Shown here in pieces: positions 1 through 6,949 of a stretch of DNA of 8,536 bases. The position numbers were made by a program, and so were the translations under genes. The stretch comes from an uncultured Fastidiosipila sp. (GTDB taxonomy: Bacteria > Bacillota > Clostridia > Saccharofermentanales > Fastidiosipilaceae), in NCBI GenBank assembly GCA_938014865.1, contig CALLQJ010000020.1:1-8536 (forward strand). The letters run 5' to 3'. Under the pieces are notes generated by a model. That model had not been told where the DNA came from, did not search any database, and saw only the letters and a list, made by a program, of their open reading frames with translations. Position 1 is the stretch's first letter; every line of letters begins with the position of its first letter.

Positions 1-2243
1 GATCTCCTGTCACAGCACACGATGAAACAAAACGCTTTGAATCGCTTCCTTATGAAGCCGCAGAAAAGGCGGATGAGGGGAAGGAAGCAGCCGGCCGGCC
101 GGAAGATTCAGGCGAGAAGAACAAAAAAGCAAGAGATGAGGATGAGGATAAGCATCCCGGCGAAGCGGACGATCCTGCTGCAGAAGCCGGAGCTTATCAT
201 GCTGTTCCTCCGGCCGCTGTGTCGGCCCTGCCGCCTCAGAATACAGAGAGACCGCAGGGAGCCGCCGCCAGGCCGGAACAGATGAATCAGCCGATTCCTC
301 CGGCAGCAGAAACGGCAGGCCGCAAGACGGCGCCGCCGAAAGCTCAGATGCCGCCTCCGCCGCAGGGCAGTCCGCAGCAAGGGAGGCCCTTTCCGCCGCA
401 GCAGCGGCAGATGCCGCCTCAAGACAGAGGCCGCGGCCCGCAGGCCCCGCCCGTGCAAGGACAAGCTCCGGGCCGGCCTTTCCCGCCTCAGGGACAGCCG
501 CAGGCTCCGGGTGTTCCGCCGCAGGGACGAGGTCCCGGAGGCCCCATGCAGCCGGGACCCGCTGCAGCGCCTCAGGGCCCGGGCCCGCAGCAAAGAAGAC
601 AGGCGCCTCCGCCTCCCGGCGCAGGCGGCCCCGGCCAAAGACAGCCGATGGCGAAAGGAACCTTGCCCCCTTATGCACAAAATGTTCAGGGCGTAAAGGG
701 ACCGGCGGCTCCGGGCATGGCCGCAGGGCCGGGTCCTCAGGGAGCGGTCCCGCCTCCTGCCGGCGATAAGAAGAAGGCGAAAGCAAAGGGCGAGGGCAAG
801 AAGAAGTCACCCGCCGTGATCGTCCTGATCATCGTAGCAGCCGCCGCGCTGCTGGCTTTAGGCGTTTTCCTCCTGGTCCACTTTGTTTTCGGATCGGGGA
901 ATGCACCCGAAATGGATAATGAAACGCTTTTGCAGATCGCAAGAGAAAATGAAAACAGCATTCTGGACATGTGGAGTGAAGTCCCCTTTGTTGAGGCAGA
1001 GCTCCGGAAATCGGAAAGCTATAAGGACAGCAAAATCCGTGTCTATGTTTTCTATGCGGATATGGTCCGGGAAAATGAAGACATGCGCATTGAGGCACCG
1101 TACAGCTTTAATATGACGTGGAATAAGTCGGATAAAAGCTGGAATTTGATTTACGGCGGCCCCGAAGAAGATCCGAAGCTGATCCCCAAGACGACGGTCA
1201 GTGAAGAGGAGATTTTTGATCAGCTGGAGTGGTTCTCCATTGTGGATGAAGACGGGAAAACCTGGTATCTGGAAGATGATATCGTAACGAGCAAAGAAAT
1301 CCTCTCTCGTGAGATGAACGACAGTCATACCAGAGAAGAGATCAGCCTGAAGGTGATCGCCGAAAGCGATATTACCGAGCTGCATGCTGAAATCAAGATG
1401 GCCTTTGACTGGTCTTACGGGGATTGGTATTACGATTACGATGCGGAGGAAGTGCTCTCCTCAGAACTTGTCTACAAAGAGGGAGCGGAATTCACTTTCA
1501 CGGAAGAAGATGTCTACGCCCTTTGGTCCGGCGAAGTCTTGTCTCTTAATCCTTATGCGGGAGAAGACATTCCCGTAAATCTTTCCTTCCCGGAGGATGC
1601 GTCTGAAATCATTACGGCCGTGGATATAAAAGACATCAGCAGCGGCTTTGATGAGACGGAGAAAGTGGTAAGCTATACCTTCGATATCAGTCTGGACGAT
1701 TGGTTTGCCGGTACGGTGATGGCCGATGAGAATTTCGTCTACGACAGCGAGGATGAAGTATACTATTTGGAAGACAGTTATTCCTATTATGATTTCGAAT
1801 GCACGAAATCAGATCTGACAGGATTCTGGTATGCAGATTATCTCACGGATAACGGGAACTACGAACTTTATATGAGTATTGTGCCCGAGGAAGGTCAGGA
1901 AGATGTATTTTCTGCACAGATCTTAGTGAGTTCGGAAGCGGAAGGCTTTGAAGACGGCCTTTACACGGCGATTATTGATGCGGACAGAGAAGCGTATTAT
2001 ATCAATTTCACCGCGGGCGACTGGCTCGTCGAATCCGAAAGCTTCAATCGCATGAGTTTCTCGGGTTATCTCAATCCCGAATACGAAGAGATCAACTGGA
2101 CCTCAGGCTACACGCTTGAGATGGTGCGCATCAGCCGGGATCCGAATTACGGAGCGGAGGATGAGCCGGAAGTATCTGATGAAACGAAGGCCTCGGAAGA
2201 GAGCGGCAGCGGAGAAACAACGGAAAGCAGCAAGGCGGCATAA
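1..2243 (+). CDS. Pro/Gln-rich membrane-anchored surface protein, 5' partial
   Basis: The frame is open from base 3 to the TAA at 2241-2243, giving 746 visible residues, so the gene starts left of the window; the in-frame GTG at 219 has no ribosome binding site and is unlikely to be the start. In order: a charged, acidic segment (visible residues 1-60), a Pro/Gln/Gly-rich tract with repeated PPQG and RPFPPQ units (about 66-255), a Lys-rich stretch (KKKAKAKGEGKKK), one membrane helix (about 271-296), then about 450 residues rich in Asp, Glu, Tyr and Trp. Lysines before the helix fit an N-in, C-out topology, so the tract would be cytoplasmic and the acidic part outside. The outer part appears to repeat a beta-rich module roughly every 100 residues and ends in an acidic Ser/Thr tail. 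No enzymatic motif is visible and I do not recognise the family. It probably shares a transcript with the peptidase gene 43 bp downstream. Confidence 0.85.
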   Translation, partial: SPVTAHDETKRFESLPYEAAEKADEGKEAAGRPEDSGEKNKKARDEDEDKHPGEADDPAAEAGAYHAVPPAAVSALPPQNTERPQGAAARPEQMNQPIPPAAETAGRKTAPPKAQMPPPPQGSPQQGRPFPPQQRQMPPQDRGRGPQAPPVQGQAPGRPFPPQGQPQAPGVPPQGRGPGGPMQPGPAAAPQGPGPQQRRQAPPPPGAGGPGQRQPMAKGTLPPYAQNVQGVKGPAAPGMAAGPGPQGAVPPPAGDKKKAKAKGEGKKKSPAVIVLIIVAAAALLALGVFLLVHFVFGSGNAPEMDNETLLQIARENENSILDMWSEVPFVEAELRKSESYKDSKIRVYVFYADMVRENEDMRIEAPYSFNMTWNKSDKSWNLIYGGPEEDPKLIPKTTVSEEEIFDQLEWFSIVDEDGKTWYLEDDIVTSKEILSREMNDSHTREEISLKVIAESDITELHAEIKMAFDWSYGDWYYDYDAEEVLSSELVYKEGAEFTFTEEDVYALWSGEVLSLNPYAGEDIPVNLSFPEDASEIITAVDIKDISSGFDETEKVVSYTFDISLDDWFAGTVMADENFVYDSEDEVYYLEDSYSYYDFECTKSDLTGFWYADYLTDNGNYELYMSIVPEEGQEDVFSAQILVSSEAEGFEDGLYTAIIDADREAYYINFTAGDWLVESESFNRMSFSGYLNPEYEEINWTSGYTLEMVRISRDPNYGAEDEPEVSDETKASEESGSGETTESSKAA

Positions 2244-2268
2244 TAATGCCGCCCGGCAGAAAAATGAA

Positions 2269-2276
2269 GAGAAAGG
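2269..2276 (+). promoter_or_regulatory. Ribosome binding site of the zinc peptidase gene
   Basis: GAGAAAGG lies 10 bases before the ATG at 2287. The 43-bp gap after the tandem TAA TAA stop of the upstream gene has no clear terminator or promoter, which supports co-transcription. Confidence 0.6.
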
Positions 2277-2286
2277 TATTTAAGTA

Positions 2287-2988
2287 ATGCCCGGATTATT
2301 TTACTTTGACCCAACCTATATTCTTGTTATTATCGGTTCGCTGATTGTCATGGCGGCCTCAGGCTATATGCAAAGCACCTATCGGCGCTACAGTCAGGTG
2401 AAGAGCAAGCGCGGCCTCACGGGCGAGGCCGTTGCCCGTCTGATACTGCGTAACGAAAATCTTTACGACGTAAGCATCGGCCGTGTCCCGGGCCGTCTGA
2501 GTGACAATTACAATCCGAAAAAGAAGGTCTTAAATCTTTCGGAAGGAAGCCGGGAGGGGATTTCGATTGCCGATATCGGCGTGGCTGCCCATGAATGCGG
2601 GCATGCCATTCAGGATGAGGAGATGTACTGGCCTCTGAAGCTTCGGGGGGTCTTGGTGCCGATTACGAATATCGGTGCGATCCTGAGCTGGCCGATTATT
2701 CTTCTGGGCATTATCTTAGGCATGAATGAGACGCTGATTAATATCGGCGTGATTCTGTTTTTATTCGTTTTCTTCTTCCAGCTGGTGACTTTGCCGGTGG
2801 AATTTAATGCGTCCAGACGGGCCATGAACGCCCTGGAAAGCTACGGGATTATGGATCAGGAAGAGCTGGCGGGGACCAAAAAGGTACTGCGTGCGGCAGC
2901 GCTGACCTACGTGGCGGCTGCGGCGGCCACGCTCCTTCAGGTCCTGCGTTTGTTCCTGCTTTTCGGCGGAAGAAAAGATGAGGACTAA
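2287..2988 (+). CDS. yugP: YugP-family membrane zinc metallopeptidase
   Basis: A 233-residue membrane protein of the putative neutral zinc metallopeptidase family typified by Bacillus subtilis YugP (about 225 residues); the physiological substrate of the family is not established. A first hydrophobic helix spans residues 10-26. The zinc site is HECGH at residues 102-106 (His102, Glu103, His106), and the later VEFNASRRA segment around 171-179 carries the likely third ligand Glu172. Further hydrophobic segments lie at about 121-146, 148-170 and 202-226, so the active site probably sits at the membrane face. From memory the family usually has a DHYDP-like motif before the zinc site; here it reads DNYNP (residues 73-77). 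The ATG at 2287 has a good ribosome binding site. The gene follows the surface-protein gene closely, so it may act on membrane or surface proteins, but that is inference. Confidence 0.9.
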   Translation: MPGLFYFDPTYILVIIGSLIVMAASGYMQSTYRRYSQVKSKRGLTGEAVARLILRNENLYDVSIGRVPGRLSDNYNPKKKVLNLSEGSREGISIADIGVAAHECGHAIQDEEMYWPLKLRGVLVPITNIGAILSWPIILLGIILGMNETLINIGVILFLFVFFFQLVTLPVEFNASRRAMNALESYGIMDQEELAGTKKVLRAAALTYVAAAAATLLQVLRLFLLFGGRKDED

Positions 2989-3012
2989 TTGCTTTTTCAA
3001 ACGTACTTAAAT

Positions 3013-3046
3013 AAAAAAGAGCCCGGTGTTTCGGCACCGGGCTCTT
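3013..3046 (+). terminator. Terminator hairpin after the peptidase gene
   Basis: A perfect 12-bp stem (AAGAGCCCGGTG at 3017-3028, CACCGGGCTCTT at 3035-3046) encloses a six-base loop, TTTCGG. A run of A precedes it (3013-3018), while only TT follows on the plus strand. It therefore has a better U-tract when read on the minus strand and may work in both directions. Confidence 0.8.
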
Positions 3047-3114
3047 AACAGCTCACGGCATAGCGCGGTGCAGGTCCTGCTTTCTGCGGACGGAGAAGCT
3101 TAAAATTTCACGCC

Positions 3115-3143
3115 TTGCATCCGAAAGCGTAAACGACTATAAT
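3115..3143 (+). promoter_or_regulatory. Sigma-A-type promoter of tRNA-Ala
   Basis: TTGCAT (3115-3120) and a consensus TATAAT (3138-3143) are exactly 17 bp apart. The predicted start, near 3150, leaves a leader of only a few bases before the tRNA at 3157. Confidence 0.8.
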
Positions 3144-3156
3144 CTTAGTGTTATAT

Positions 3157-3232
3157 GGGCTCGTGGCTCAGTTGGGAGAGCGCCGCGTTCGCATCGCGGA
3201 AGTCGAGGGTTCAAGTCCCTTCGGGTCCACCA
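3157..3232 (+). tRNA. tRNA-Ala, anticodon CGC
   Basis: A full 76-base cloverleaf with encoded CCA. The acceptor GGGCTCG pairs with CGGGTCC and contains a G3:U70 pair, the classic alanine identity element. The D-stem is GCTC/GAGC. The anticodon stem CCGCG/CGCGG holds the loop TTCGCAT, giving anticodon CGC, which reads GCG. The T-stem GAGGG/CCCTT holds TTCAAGT, and the discriminator is A. It stands alone between its own promoter and a terminator. CGC is a C34 isoacceptor whose codon can also be read by a UGC tRNA-Ala, so it is probably an auxiliary tRNA that supports use of GCG. Confidence 0.97.
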
Positions 3233-3301
3233 AAAAAAAGCTTATGAGAAGCAATTTTATTATTTTTAACTATTCAATTGTAATCATAGGCAAGCTGGAA
3301 G

Positions 3302-3330
3302 AAGGTCAGGATTAATTCCCGGCCTTTTTT
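3302..3330 (+). terminator. Probable terminator after tRNA-Ala
   Basis: AAGGTC (3302-3307) pairs with GGCCTT (3321-3326) through one G:U pair. After one mismatch, GGA pairs with TCC around the loop TTAAT. The T-run at 3325-3330 follows. The hairpin lies about 70 bases past the tRNA end, which is far but acceptable since nothing else intervenes. Confidence 0.6.
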
Positions 3331-3429
3331 CATATTTAATAATCGGATCCGAGGATCACCCGCCGGCGCTGAGCCGGGCTTTTGTTCAAAAACAAGAAAA
3401 TATGCTCATGAAAGATGAGATTACGCGTC

Positions 3430-3458
3430 TTGGCAGGAACGGGCTGCGGCCTTGTAGT
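3430..3458 (+). promoter_or_regulatory. Possible promoter of thpR-metY
   Basis: TTGGCA (3430-3435), a 17-bp spacer and TGTAGT (3453-3458) form a moderate sigma-A match just upstream of the thpR ribosome binding site (AAAGGGG, 3473-3479). The -10 box matches TATAAT at only four of six positions, so this is tentative. Between the tRNA-Ala terminator and this point there is only a short GC hairpin (3363-3377) and no gene. Confidence 0.4.
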
Positions 3459-3484
3459 AAACTATACGGACGAAAGGGGAAACG

Positions 3485-4033
3485 ATGAGCAAGGAAAACA
3501 GGCGTCTTTTTACGGCGATCGCTTTTGATGATAAACGAAAAGGCGTGATCGAGCGCAATGTTTTAAAGGCGGCCGAAAGCGGCCGGATGCGTCCGGTGCG
3601 GCGGGAGAATTTTCACTTGACTTTGGTCTATATCGGGAACAGCAAAAGAGCGGAAGCGGCCGTAAAGGCTCTGAAGCAGGTGCGAAGTGAAGCCTTTGTT
3701 CTGGAATTTACGCAAGGGTCTTATTTTAAAAAGCGAAATGCCTTGATTTTGTGGCAGGGGGTTAAACGCTGTCCGGAGCTTCTGGCATTGCAAAGCAAGG
3801 TCAAAGCGGCTTTGGAGGCGGCAGGTTTTCCCTGCGATGAGAGGCCGTATCGGCCGCATGTGACCCTGGCGAGAAATTACCGCAAAAATAAGGAGACAGA
3901 CTTGTCCGCAGTCTTAGAGCATTTTGAAAAACCTGCGGATATGAAGGTTTTTTCTCTGTCTTTATTTGAGTCGAAACGTGAGAACGGTGTTTTGGTCTAT
4001 GAAGAACTTGAGCGTTTCCCGTTTGCGCAATAA
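3485..4033 (+). CDS. thpR: RNA 2',3'-cyclic phosphodiesterase (ThpR)
   Basis: 182 residues, typical of the ThpR/LigT group in the 2H phosphoesterase superfamily. Both signature motifs are present: HLTL at residues 44-47 and HVTL at 125-128; the two His and two Thr form the active site. The N-terminal RLFTAIAF strand and the RPHVTLAR context also fit the family. Known members open RNA 2',3'-cyclic phosphates to 2'-phosphates; the older name, 2'-5' RNA ligase, reflects a weak reverse reaction seen in vitro. The enzyme should be cytoplasmic. The ATG at 3485 has AAAGGGG five bases upstream. The gene is first in a likely two-gene operon with metY, starting 30 bp further on, although the two functions have no obvious link. 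Confidence 0.93.
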   Translation: MSKENRRLFTAIAFDDKRKGVIERNVLKAAESGRMRPVRRENFHLTLVYIGNSKRAEAAVKALKQVRSEAFVLEFTQGSYFKKRNALILWQGVKRCPELLALQSKVKAALEAAGFPCDERPYRPHVTLARNYRKNKETDLSAVLEHFEKPADMKVFSLSLFESKRENGVLVYEELERFPFAQ

Positions 4034-4063
4034 ATAAAATTTCTAAGAAAGAGAAGTGTGAAG

Positions 4064-5347
4064 ATGAAAGATTACAAAATCGCAACGAAGTGTGTGCAGT
4101 CAGGCTGGGAGCCTAAAAACGGCGATCCCAGAGTCTTGCCGATTTATCAGTCGACGACGTTTAAATTTGATTCGAGTGAGGCGATGGCGCAGGTTTTTGA
4201 CCTGGAAGGACCGGGCTATTTTTACACCCGCCTGTCGAACCCGACCAATGACGCAGTGGCCAAGAAAATAGCGGATCTGGAAGGCGGCGTAGCGGCGGTC
4301 TTGACTTCGTCGGGACAGGCGGCGACCTTTTATTCCATTTTTAATATTTGTGAGACCGGTCAGCATGTGATCAGTTCTTCGGCCATTTACGGCGGTTCTT
4401 TTAATCTGATCTCCCATACCTTGAAAAAGATGGGCATCGAGACGACCTTTGTGGACCCGGACTGCACAAGAGAAGAGCTTGAAGCGGCTTTCCGTCCGGA
4501 AACACGCTGTGTCTTCGGTGAGACGCTGGCGAATCCGGCTTTGAACGTTCTGGATATTGAAAAATTTGCCGAGGCGGCCCATGCCCACCGGGTGCCGCTG
4601 ATTGTGGACAATACCTTTCCGACGCCGATTAACTGCCGGCCTTTTGAATGGGGAGCGGATATTGTGGTGCATTCCACGACGAAATATATGGACGGACATG
4701 CGACGGCTCTGGGCGGTGTCATTGTAGACGGCGGCCGTTTCGACTGGGAAGCAAATTCGGATCTTTTCCCCGGGCTGACCACGCCGGATGAAAGCTACCA
4801 CGGTTCAATATTCACAGAACTATTCGGCAAGGGGGCTTTTGCCGGCAAAATCGTGGCGACCGTGATGCGCGATCTGGGCTCCACGCCTTCTCCTCATAAT
4901 GCTTTCCTGCTGAATTTAGGCCTGGAGACCTTGCATTTAAGAATGCCGCAGCACTGCAAAAATGCGCTGGCGGTGGCGAAGTACCTGGAAGGGCACGATA
5001 AGGTGACCTGGGTCGAATATCCGGATTTGGAAAGCAGCAAGTACCATGATCTGGCTGCTAAGTATATGCCGAACGGCAGCAGCGGCGTGGTGACCTTCGG
5101 TATTGCCGGCGGCCGGGAAAATGCGATGAAATTTATGGATGCCCTGAAGCTGGCGGCCGTGGTGACCCATGTGGCGGATGCAAGAACCTGTGTGCTGCAC
5201 CCGGCGTCCACGACGCACCGGCAGCTCAGCGATGAGGAGCTGGAAAAGGCAGGCGTCAGTCCCGACCTGATCCGTTTCTCCGTAGGCATTGAAGATGCGG
5301 ATGACATCATTGAGGATCTGGAGCAGGCGCTGGCTTCGATTGATTAA
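4064..5347 (+). CDS. metY: O-acetylhomoserine sulfhydrylase (PLP-dependent)
   Basis: 427 residues of the Cys/Met-metabolism PLP enzyme family. It should make L-homocysteine from O-acetyl-L-homoserine and sulfide, the direct sulfhydrylation route to methionine, in the cytosol. Visible landmarks: YTRLSNPT at residues 54-61 (Tyr and Arg bind the cofactor phosphate of the partner subunit), SSGQAA (82-87), Tyr109 in AIYGG stacking on PLP, Asp182 in VDNTF, and Lys207 in HSTTKY as the Schiff-base lysine. The C-terminal HPASTTHRQLS and RFSVGIED segments are typical of this branch. The length favours sulfhydrylase over methionine gamma-lyase or cystathionine gamma-synthase (about 380-400), though side activities cannot be excluded. 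I prefer the ATG at 4064 (GAGAAG seven bases upstream) to the in-frame GTG at 4058. I saw no SAM riboswitch or T-box in the 30-bp gap, so control probably comes through the thpR promoter. Confidence 0.93.
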   Translation: MKDYKIATKCVQSGWEPKNGDPRVLPIYQSTTFKFDSSEAMAQVFDLEGPGYFYTRLSNPTNDAVAKKIADLEGGVAAVLTSSGQAATFYSIFNICETGQHVISSSAIYGGSFNLISHTLKKMGIETTFVDPDCTREELEAAFRPETRCVFGETLANPALNVLDIEKFAEAAHAHRVPLIVDNTFPTPINCRPFEWGADIVVHSTTKYMDGHATALGGVIVDGGRFDWEANSDLFPGLTTPDESYHGSIFTELFGKGAFAGKIVATVMRDLGSTPSPHNAFLLNLGLETLHLRMPQHCKNALAVAKYLEGHDKVTWVEYPDLESSKYHDLAAKYMPNGSSGVVTFGIAGGRENAMKFMDALKLAAVVTHVADARTCVLHPASTTHRQLSDEELEKAGVSPDLIRFSVGIEDADDIIEDLEQALASID

Positions 5348-5383
5348 GAGCCGATAATATAAGTTATAAAAGGCATTGAGCCG

Positions 5384-5422
5384 AAAGAACAGGCCGGAAG
5401 GGTTCCGGTTTGTTCTTTTTTT
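5384..5422 (+). terminator. Strong terminator after metY
   Basis: A 15-bp stem with two G:U pairs (AAAGAACAGGCCGGA at 5384-5398, TCCGGTTTGTTCTTT at 5404-5418) has a five-base loop and a seven-T run at 5416-5422. It is a textbook intrinsic terminator closing the thpR-metY unit. Confidence 0.92.
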
Positions 5423-5674
5423 GCGCAAAACAAAAGAGCGGCCGGAGGACTTTCTGAGCGGGCTGCAGGACTGTCTGCCATTCGTCCGGGACGCAGCAGG
5501 CCTTGCAAGGCGACGCCCGGCGGAAGATGAGCTTTTCTCCTTGGAAAGGAGAATTTAGATTTTTCTTGCGGATTTTTAAAATTTAATGTGAATTTATACA
5601 AGAATTAATAATATTTACTCCGTTTTCAGTATTTAATGACCGTAATAAAGCGCTTTATTTCTCTATATTAATAA
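5423..5674. other. Gene-free region upstream of the dehydrogenase promoter
   Basis: No convincing gene is present. The first 110 bases are GC-rich and the rest is strongly AT-rich. It contains a short hairpin (TTCTCCTT at 5535-5542, AAGGAGAA at 5546-5553, followed by a T-rich stretch) that could be a weak second terminator. The perfect palindrome at 5644-5659 is listed separately. Confidence 0.5.
5644..5659. promoter_or_regulatory. 16-bp perfect palindrome, likely operator
   Basis: AATAAAGCGCTTTATT is a perfect inverted repeat. The AAAGCGCTTT core resembles operators of LacI-type sugar regulators. It ends 15 bp upstream of the predicted -35 box, so its centre falls near -59 relative to the predicted start. 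That position is more usual for an activator or a looping site than for simple blocking. The regulator is not in the window. Confidence 0.6.
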
Positions 5675-5703
5675 TTGAAGAGAAAGTATTAGAAATCTAT
5701 CAT
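5675..5703 (+). promoter_or_regulatory. Sigma-A-type promoter of the dehydrogenase gene
   Basis: TTGAAG (5675-5680) and TATCAT (5698-5703) are separated by 17 bp, matching the consensus at four and five of six positions. The predicted start near 5710 gives a 5' leader of about 70 bases. Confidence 0.65.
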
Positions 5704-5705
5704 AA

Positions 5706-5724
5706 AGAATAGTATAGCTATTCT
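5706..5724. promoter_or_regulatory. Dyad over the predicted transcription start
   Basis: AGAATAG and CTATTCT are perfect 7-bp inverted arms around TATAG. The dyad begins three bases after the -10 box and covers the predicted +1, a good place for a repressor. It could also be a weak hairpin at the 5' end of the mRNA. Confidence 0.45.
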
Positions 5725-5780
5725 CTCTAAATTCATAACATGTAATCTTATTTAAAGAGAAAACAGAAAGGATTTTATTT

Positions 5781-6812
5781 ATGCGTGGCGGAAAGTACAA
5801 CGGAGTCGGTAAGATTGAGCTGACAGAGTTTGATAAGCCTGTCGTGAGAGAGGGAACGGTGCTTATCAAGAATATACGTGCCGGAATCTGCGGCACGGAT
5901 CTTCATGCCTATCTTGAGGAAGGCGACAGCGTCGGCATTATGCCGGGCAATCAGTTCGGCCATGAGATGGTCGGGGTTATTGAAGAGGTCGGTGAAGGGG
6001 TGGAAGGCTTTGAAGCCGGACAGAAAGTTTTTGTTAATCCGACCACGTTCAGAGAATATCCCGAGGGCTGGAATTTTACGATGAGTGCGGATATGGCCGG
6101 TGCTTTTTCCGAATATATCCTGGTCGAGGATCCGCAGTGGGATTACAACTTATTTAAGCTGCCGGAAGATATCGACATTAATTATTTAGCCTTGACCGAG
6201 CCTCTGAGCGTCTCGATGAACGGCGTCATGCTGGCAGAACCGAAAAAAGAAGACAAGGCCATCGTCTACGGTGCGGGGACCATCGGTCTGGCCTGTCTGA
6301 CGGCTTTGAAATACTGCGGCGTGGAAGAAGTTATTGTGGCGGACAGTGTTCCGCTGCGTCTGGAAGCCGTTGAGAAATTAGGCGGTATTCCCTGCGATAT
6401 TACGAAGATGCCGACCAATGAGTTTGCCGTTGAGCGCTGGGGCAGCTCGACCGGCAATTTAGGCCAGCAGACCAATCTGGCGGACCTGGTCTTTGATTGT
6501 GCGGGCTATCCGAAAGCGATTGATGATTATCTGGAATATGCCATGCCGAATTCCAAGCTGATCTGCATTGCCATGGGCAACAGCCCGACGGAGATCACAT
6601 CTACGGAAATCGTCGCCAAGATGATTACGATTATTGGTTCAGCGGGCTACACACCGGAAGTGATTGTGAAAGTTCTTGAGATGCTGGCGGCCGGTACGGA
6701 CGTATCTCCCCTTATTACGGATGTCTTCCCTCTGTCGGAAATCACCACGGCATTTGATGAAGCAGCCAAGGGCGATCAGAATATTAAAGTCCTGATTGAT
6801 CATTCGAAATAA
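5781..6812 (+). CDS. Zinc-dependent medium-chain alcohol/polyol dehydrogenase
   Basis: 343 residues of the medium-chain dehydrogenase/reductase family, with a GroES-like N-terminal catalytic domain and a Rossmann domain from about residue 155. Catalytic zinc ligands are visible: Cys37 in GICGTD, His61-Glu62 in the GHE motif, and Glu140 in LTEPLS. The nucleotide-binding motif GAGTIG is at 164-169, and Asp188 in VIVADS at the end of the second strand suggests NAD(H) over NADP(H). The four-cysteine structural-zinc loop is absent: after GQKVFVNP the chain goes to TTFREYPEGW with no cysteines, as in sorbitol dehydrogenase-type members. The substrate is probably a sugar alcohol, diol or secondary alcohol and cannot be settled here. 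AGAAAGGA (5765-5772) lies eight bases before the ATG. It appears monocistronic, with its own promoter, two candidate operator sites and a downstream hairpin, so it may be inducible by its substrate. Confidence 0.88.
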   Translation: MRGGKYNGVGKIELTEFDKPVVREGTVLIKNIRAGICGTDLHAYLEEGDSVGIMPGNQFGHEMVGVIEEVGEGVEGFEAGQKVFVNPTTFREYPEGWNFTMSADMAGAFSEYILVEDPQWDYNLFKLPEDIDINYLALTEPLSVSMNGVMLAEPKKEDKAIVYGAGTIGLACLTALKYCGVEEVIVADSVPLRLEAVEKLGGIPCDITKMPTNEFAVERWGSSTGNLGQQTNLADLVFDCAGYPKAIDDYLEYAMPNSKLICIAMGNSPTEITSTEIVAKMITIIGSAGYTPEVIVKVLEMLAAGTDVSPLITDVFPLSEITTAFDEAAKGDQNIKVLIDHSK

Positions 6813-6888
6813 GCGGCACAGAAGAGTCTTGAGCTCTGAAAGGCGGTAAACTGTTCGTGCACGGTGTATGCGGCAGTGCCTGAATCTT

Positions 6889-6934
6889 AAAACGTCATCT
6901 TCGAAGTTTTAAAAACGGCGGGGATGGCGTTTTT
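6889..6934 (+). terminator. Probable terminator after the dehydrogenase gene
   Basis: AAAACGTCATC (6889-6899) pairs with GATGGCGTTTT (6923-6933) over 11 bp including one G:U pair, and T residues run from 6930 to 6934. The 23-base loop holds GTTTT (6906-6910) and AAAAACG (6911-6917), which can pair with the outer arms instead, so more than one fold is possible. Confidence 0.65.
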
Positions 6935-6949
6935 ATTTCCGGTTTTTAC

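Noticed and set aside
10..810. Long open frame on the minus strand opposite the Pro-rich tract
   Set aside because: It is the mirror of GC-rich proline/glutamine codons, has low-complexity Ala/Pro/Arg content and no ribosome binding site. The plus frame encodes a membrane helix and a coherent protein.
3363..3383. CCGGC/GCCGG hairpin followed by CTTTT as a terminator
   Set aside because: The stem is only 5 bp and the T-run is four bases. The hairpin at 3302-3330 is the better candidate.
4034..4063. SAM riboswitch or T-box before metY
   Set aside because: The gap is only 30 bp, and no riboswitch or T-box element was seen upstream of thpR either.
5376..5558. Short plus-strand frame after metY
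   Set aside because: It runs through the metY terminator hairpin, has no ribosome binding site, and its sequence is not protein-like.
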